DNA from: Rhizobium sp. BK196
GTDB lineage: Bacteria; Pseudomonadota; Alphaproteobacteria; Rhizobiales; Rhizobiaceae
Length of the DNA stretch: 64,000 bases
Assembly (NCBI RefSeq): GCF_014193255.1
Contig: NZ_JACHZB010000006.1
Span: 343,635-407,634 of the forward strand
Reading direction: 5' to 3'
The notes under the pieces are model-generated. The model ran no database searches and was not told the DNA's origin. It saw only the letters and a program-made list of their open reading frames with translations. The number at the start of each line of letters is the position of its first letter. The stretch's first letter is position 1. This document shows, in pieces, positions 60,777-64,000 of the stretch. The translations under genes and the position numbers were made by a program.

Positions 60777-61903
60777 CTAGGCCGTCGATCCGACGACGCC
60801 CTCGACCAGATAATTCATGCTCTCGAGCTCGATTGCGTCTTCGGCATAGCTCTTGTCTGCAGTCACAACTGAACTGCCCTTGTTGTCCTTCAGTGGTCCC
60901 TTGAAGACCGAGAAACCGCCCTTCATCATTTCCGCATGGGTTGCTTCGAAGGCCTTGCGGCCCGCCTCGGGAACGCCGGGGCCGAGCGCGCTCATCTTGA
61001 CAAACCCGTCCTTCAGGCCGCCGCGAACGAAATTGCCGAGCTTTTCGCCGGCCTGCGCCTTCTTGACGAAATCGCTGTAGACATTGCCCCAGGCCCATTC
61101 GGCACCGGTGAGATATTTCTCGGGAGCAAGCGGGCTCTGGTTGGCGTGGTAGCCGCAGATGAAGGCTCCGCGGCCGGCGGCCGTCTCGACGACGACCTTC
61201 GGGCTGTCGACGTGGCATGTGATGACGTCGGCACCCTGATCGACCAAGGCGTTGGTGGCTTCGGCTTCCTTGACGGCGAGCGACCACTCGCCAGTGAAGA
61301 TCACCTGGCAAGTGATGGTCGGATCGACCGTGCGGGCGCCGAGCAGGAAGGCATTGATATTCTGCAGAACCTGCGGGATTGGCTTGGCGGCGACGAAGCC
61401 GAGCTTCTTGCTCTTCGTCGCATGGCCGGCGGCGATGCCGTTCAGATACTGGCCCTGGAAGATGTAGCCGAAATAGGAGCCGGTATTGGCCGGGTTCTTT
61501 CCCTCCTGCCAGAGACCGCCGCAGTGGCGGAACTGGATATCGGGGTATTTGGCGGCCATGGCCAGCATGTGAGGATCGAAATAGCCGAAGGAGGTCGGGA
61601 AGAGGAGGGTCGCGCCGTCCAGATTGATCATCGACTCCATCGTCTTCTGAACGTCGACGGTCTCGGGCACGTTCTCTTCTTCGACGACGGTGATGCCGGG
61701 CAGTGCCTTGACGACGGCGGCACCCTCGGCATGCGACTGGTTGTAGCCGTAGTCATCCTTCGGGCCGACATAGATGAAGCCGACGGTCAGCGCAGTCTGC
61801 GCAAGAGCGCGCGAGGAGAGGAAGCCGGGGTTGCGCCGATCAGGGCAGTGGCAGCAGAAGCCTGAAGGAAACGGCGGCGGTTCATGGAAAGGAGTTTGGT
61901 CAT
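60777..61903 (-). pseudogene. BMP family ABC transporter substrate-binding protein, frameshifted in the signal peptide
   Basis: The mature binding protein is open from about 61820 to the stop at 60777, with VGFIYVGPKDDYGYNQSHAEG near its start. The only good start (ATG 61903, GGGGAG 8 nt upstream; or ATG 61885) encodes a Tat-like signal (NRRRFLQASAATALIGATP) in a different frame that stops near 61790. Adding one base in the C tract at 61827-61830 (GGGG on the plus strand) would join them as ALIGATPGFLSSRALAQ, giving 375 residues. It is either a recent one-base deletion or a sequencing error. The gene heads the biuret/formamide operon. Confidence 0.82.
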
Positions 61904-61953
61904 CGGAATGCTCCCCTTGCGGCGGTTTTGCCGGTTCAATTGGTTACGGAAAA

Positions 61954-62213
61954 GTGTATGCAATGGCCGTGCCAGATTTTATTCTATTGAATTCATTGGA
62001 TGTATTCAGAGGCCCGCAAGACACTGTAAAAAGTGTATGCAAATCTTTGCCGCGTAAGATTAAAAACTATGCAGAGTCTATAAAATCAGCTAATTTCAGC
62101 GTCATATGTCTCTGTCCTGTATATATAAATATAGTTCGCTGTCATTTTATGTGTTAAAACAAAGGCTTGTTTCTATATTTGACTTTGCGGCGCCAGCAAT
62201 GCATGTGTATGCA
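61954..62213. promoter_or_regulatory. Repeated GTGTATGCA boxes in the GntR/transporter divergent promoter
   Basis: GTGTATGCA occurs at 61954-61962, 62033-62041 and 62205-62213, with a degenerate copy ATGTATTCA at 62000-62008. TGTATGCA is an imperfect 8-bp palindrome of the type bound by FCD-class GntR regulators. The third copy overlaps the gntR start codons, suggesting autoregulation; the first lies near the binding-protein promoter. The 300-bp gap is otherwise AT-rich and has no gene. Confidence 0.6.
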
Positions 62214-62916
62214 GGCAGTTAACGGACAGAATCATTCCTTGAAGCAGGTCAGGCGCAGAGAGATCATCCGGGCAGGAACGACCGTCGAACAGATGGTGCG
62301 GGCTATTGCTGATATGATCGTGACCGGGCGGATTCTGCCAGGCGACAAGCTTGACGAGATCTCACTAGCGACCCGGTTCGACGTGTCGCGCACCCCGGTG
62401 CGCGAGGCGCTTCGCGAACTCGGCGCAATGGGGCTCGTCGATCGCGAGCCGAACCGCAGCGCTGTCGTCACCAACGTAACCGAGACCTATCTGCACTCGA
62501 TGTTCGAGGCGATGGCGGAGCTGGAAGGTGTTTGCGCGCGTCTAGCCGCCGAGCGGATGACGGTTGATGAGCGGCGCATGCTGGAAATCGAACATCGCGC
62601 TTCCGCCCGCCTCGTGCACAAGGGCGCAGAGGAAGATTACGCCCTCCATAATACCGAGTTCCATACCCGGCTTTATCGCGGTGCGCATAACGAGCATATC
62701 TATGAGCTGGTAACCCAGAGCCGGGCTCGGCTTGCGCCTTTCCGCCGCGCGCAGTTCCGGCTGCCGGGGCGGCTTGCGAAATCCTATGATGAGCACGACC
62801 TGATCGTGACCGCGATCATGCGGGCAGATGGCGCAGCCGCTGCAAAGGCCGCCTATTCGCATGTGGAAATGGTCAGCGATGCCAGCGTCGTCTTTGCCTC
62901 CGCGCGCGAGAAATAG
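62203..62916 (+). CDS. GntR family transcriptional regulator (FCD class)
   Basis: A regulator of about 237 residues with an N-terminal winged helix (GDKLDEISLATRFDVSRTPVREALREL) and an all-helical FCD ligand domain. Its likely metal ligands are in LHNTEFHTRLYRGAHN and the later histidine in AYSHVEMV. The start is uncertain: ATG 62203 and 62209 and a TTG at 62167 are in frame without a clear ribosome site. It is divergent from the biuret/formamide uptake operon, so it probably controls that operon and itself through the GTGTATGCA boxes. Confidence 0.88.
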   Translation: MCMQAVNGQNHSLKQVRRREIIRAGTTVEQMVRAIADMIVTGRILPGDKLDEISLATRFDVSRTPVREALRELGAMGLVDREPNRSAVVTNVTETYLHSMFEAMAELEGVCARLAAERMTVDERRMLEIEHRASARLVHKGAEEDYALHNTEFHTRLYRGAHNEHIYELVTQSRARLAPFRRAQFRLPGRLAKSYDEHDLIVTAIMRADGAAAAKAAYSHVEMVSDASVVFASAREK

Positions 62917-63091
62917 CTGCTACAGGCGGTGCCGGCCTGCGTAGGGCGGCGGTTGAGAGCCACAACATTTGGAGCTGCAGATGTGATGGGGCACGGACGA
63001 CCAAATCCCGACGCGGGATTGCCGCCGAATTGACAACATCCAGACCACCCCATAAGCAGGGCTGCGACCGGCAATTGAAGAGGCAGCGATA

Positions 63092-63466
63092 ATGTCGATC
63101 TGGATTGGGCGAATTCTGTCAGCGCTAGTTGTTGTTCTGCTTCTTGCTGATGCGGCCACCAATCTTTTTGCACCTGATTTCATACGGGCGGAAATGGAAG
63201 CGACCGTTTTTCCTGTCAATCTCGCCCAGGCGCTCGGCATTATTATTGCCATCTGCGCGATCCTTTATGCTGTTCCGAAGACAGCCTTCCTAGGTGCGAT
63301 ACTTGTAACCGGTTTTCTTGGCGGCGCTATCTGCACGCACTTCCGCCTGGGCGAGTTTTTTACGCCTCCCCAGATCGTCAGCCTGCTTCTCGGCATTGCC
63401 GTCTGGGGTGGCCTGTATCTGCGCGACCCGAGGCTGCGCCAGTTGATACCGCTGAATATGGTTTGA
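63092..63466 (+). CDS. DoxX-like small integral membrane protein
   Basis: A 124-residue protein with four hydrophobic segments (about 6-24, 43-62, 66-84 and 94-110), in the pattern of the DoxX-like family. Its role is unknown; related proteins are linked to redox or stress membranes. It is preceded by AGAGG some 10 nt before ATG 63092. It stands alone between the GntR gene and the porin. Confidence 0.7.
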   Translation: MSIWIGRILSALVVVLLLADAATNLFAPDFIRAEMEATVFPVNLAQALGIIIAICAILYAVPKTAFLGAILVTGFLGGAICTHFRLGEFFTPPQIVSLLLGIAVWGGLYLRDPRLRQLIPLNMV

Positions 63467-63653
63467 GCGCGTCGCGATCCCGCCCTGGAGTGAAAGCGGC
63501 AGGCTGTCGCTGCCACCTTTTCTAAGGCAGACGCGCTAACTCGATCTGCGGCCAGGGCTGCAATTTTTCTCGATGGAAGTCGACGATTGGGTTCTTCAGG
63601 CTGTCGGGCGCCAACAGAGATCCTGTCCGTTGGACAATCCAGTCCCGCCAATT

Positions 63654-63681
63654 AAAAGCTCGCCCTCGGGTGAGGGCGAGC
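63654..63681 (-). terminator. Secondary terminator, minus strand
   Basis: GCTCGCCCTC (63658-63667), loop GGGT, and GAGGGCGAGC (63672-63681) form a perfect 10-bp stem. On the minus strand it is followed by TTTTAATT, giving an intrinsic terminator about 155 nt beyond the porin stop, possibly a back-up. Confidence 0.65.
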
Positions 63682-63794
63682 CATACCATCTACAGGAGTG
63701 GAGTTCTGTATCGATGGGTGAGGCCGATCCAGCAGGGAACCGGATCGACCTCTTTCTTCTGAATTGGAGGTCACCAAACCAGAAGCTCGTGATG

Positions 63795-63820
63795 AAAAAC
63801 CCCGAGATGTGATCCCGGGG
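63795..63820 (-). terminator. Intrinsic terminator of the porin gene
   Basis: On the minus strand CCCCGGGATCACATCTCGGGG folds into a 5-bp GC stem extended past one mismatch by 3 bp, followed by TTTTT (63795-63799 as A on the plus strand). It lies 16 nt after the porin stop codon. Confidence 0.75.
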
Positions 63821-63835
63821 TCTTCAGTGTCCAAA

Positions 63836-64000
63836 TTAGAACGAGCGCTGCAGACGGAAGTAACCGGTGGTTACGTCGTCGCCATCTTCCGGATCCAGGT
63901 ACTGGACGGAAGCCTTGGCGTAGAAGTTGTCGACGATCTGGTAATCGACCGTCAGACCGACCTTCCAGGCATCGCCGAGACCGTCGAAGTCATCCGGAAC
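63836..64000 (-). CDS. Porin, C-terminal part (partial)
   Basis: The minus-strand frame enters from the right edge and ends at TAA 63836-63838, giving 54 residues. The end alternates polar and hydrophobic residues (LTVDYQIVDNFYAKASVQYL, then TTGYFRLQRSF) and finishes with a terminal phenylalanine, the mark of outer-membrane beta-barrels. YFRLQRSF is typical of rhizobial/brucella porins of the RopA/Omp2b group. The N-terminus lies outside the window. Confidence 0.85.
   Translation of the reverse strand, partial: VPDDFDGLGDAWKVGLTVDYQIVDNFYAKASVQYLDPEDGDDVTTGYFRLQRSF

Larger units (their letters stand above)
63467..63835. other. 369-bp gap between the DoxX-like gene and the porin
   Basis: No supported gene; short open frames lack ribosome sites. 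It holds two hairpins oriented to terminate minus-strand transcription (63658-63681 and 63795-63820). Confidence 0.55.

Noticed and set aside
63573..63812. 79-codon plus-strand frame in the gap before the porin
   Set aside because: It runs through two terminator hairpins and lacks a ribosome site.

Overview
The window is a GC-rich, densely packed, mostly metabolic stretch that looks like the genome of a Rhizobium-type alphaproteobacterium (R. leguminosarum / R. etli group). The basis is the dctA/dctBD locus with a sigma-54 promoter and tandem DctD sites, a biuret hydrolase that agrees with the R. leguminosarum enzyme at its catalytic positions as I recall them, a porin C-terminus of the alphaproteobacterial type at the right edge, and the abundance of ABC uptake operons. 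I saw no rRNA, tRNA, CRISPR array, insertion sequence or phage gene.

Layout. 1-2.3 kb: end of a sugar-binding protein gene, a ferredoxin-reductase-like flavoprotein and a TIM-barrel sugar isomerase. 3.0-11.1 kb: an ABC transporter (binding protein, MalF/MalG/MalK-like parts), a glycerophosphodiester phosphodiesterase, a LacI regulator, an inositol-monophosphatase-family enzyme and a second, convergent phosphodiesterase. The gene logic is that of import and dismantling of a sugar or polyol phosphodiester. 11.5-17.6 kb (minus): a peptide-type ABC transporter with a class V aminotransferase. 17.7-31.9 kb: two ribose-type ABC transporters, two LLM flavin monooxygenases and two DszC/SfnB-type flavoproteins, which look like a scavenging module for organosulfur or similar compounds. 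AT-rich palindromes of the form CTATA-N5-TATAG recur at its promoters. 32.0-40.1 kb: small genes, a ThuA-like protein, a Gfo/Idh/MocA dehydrogenase and a ROK regulator, divergent from a second MalFGK-type sugar transporter. 40.2-45.0 kb: dctA and dctBD, C4-dicarboxylate uptake and its two-component control. 45.6-51.0 kb: the PrkA kinase - YeaH (DUF444) - SpoVR stress operon plus an unrecognised small gene. 51.5-54.3 kb: a TRAP transporter with fused membrane subunits and its binding protein. 54.4-62.9 kb: a nitrogen-scavenging operon (cupin, triuret-hydrolase-like enzyme, BMP-type ABC transporter, biuret hydrolase, formamidase) divergent from a GntR regulator. The transporter's binding-protein gene carries an apparent one-base frameshift. 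63.1 kb to the end: a DoxX-like membrane protein, terminators and a partial porin.

Two gene sets seem most worth following: the phosphodiester uptake cluster at 3.0-11.1 kb, whose enzyme pair mirrors agrocinopine catabolism, and the biuret/triuret/formamide cluster at 54.4-62.9 kb with its repeated GTGTATGCA boxes. All functional calls come from reading the translated sequences; no database search was made.
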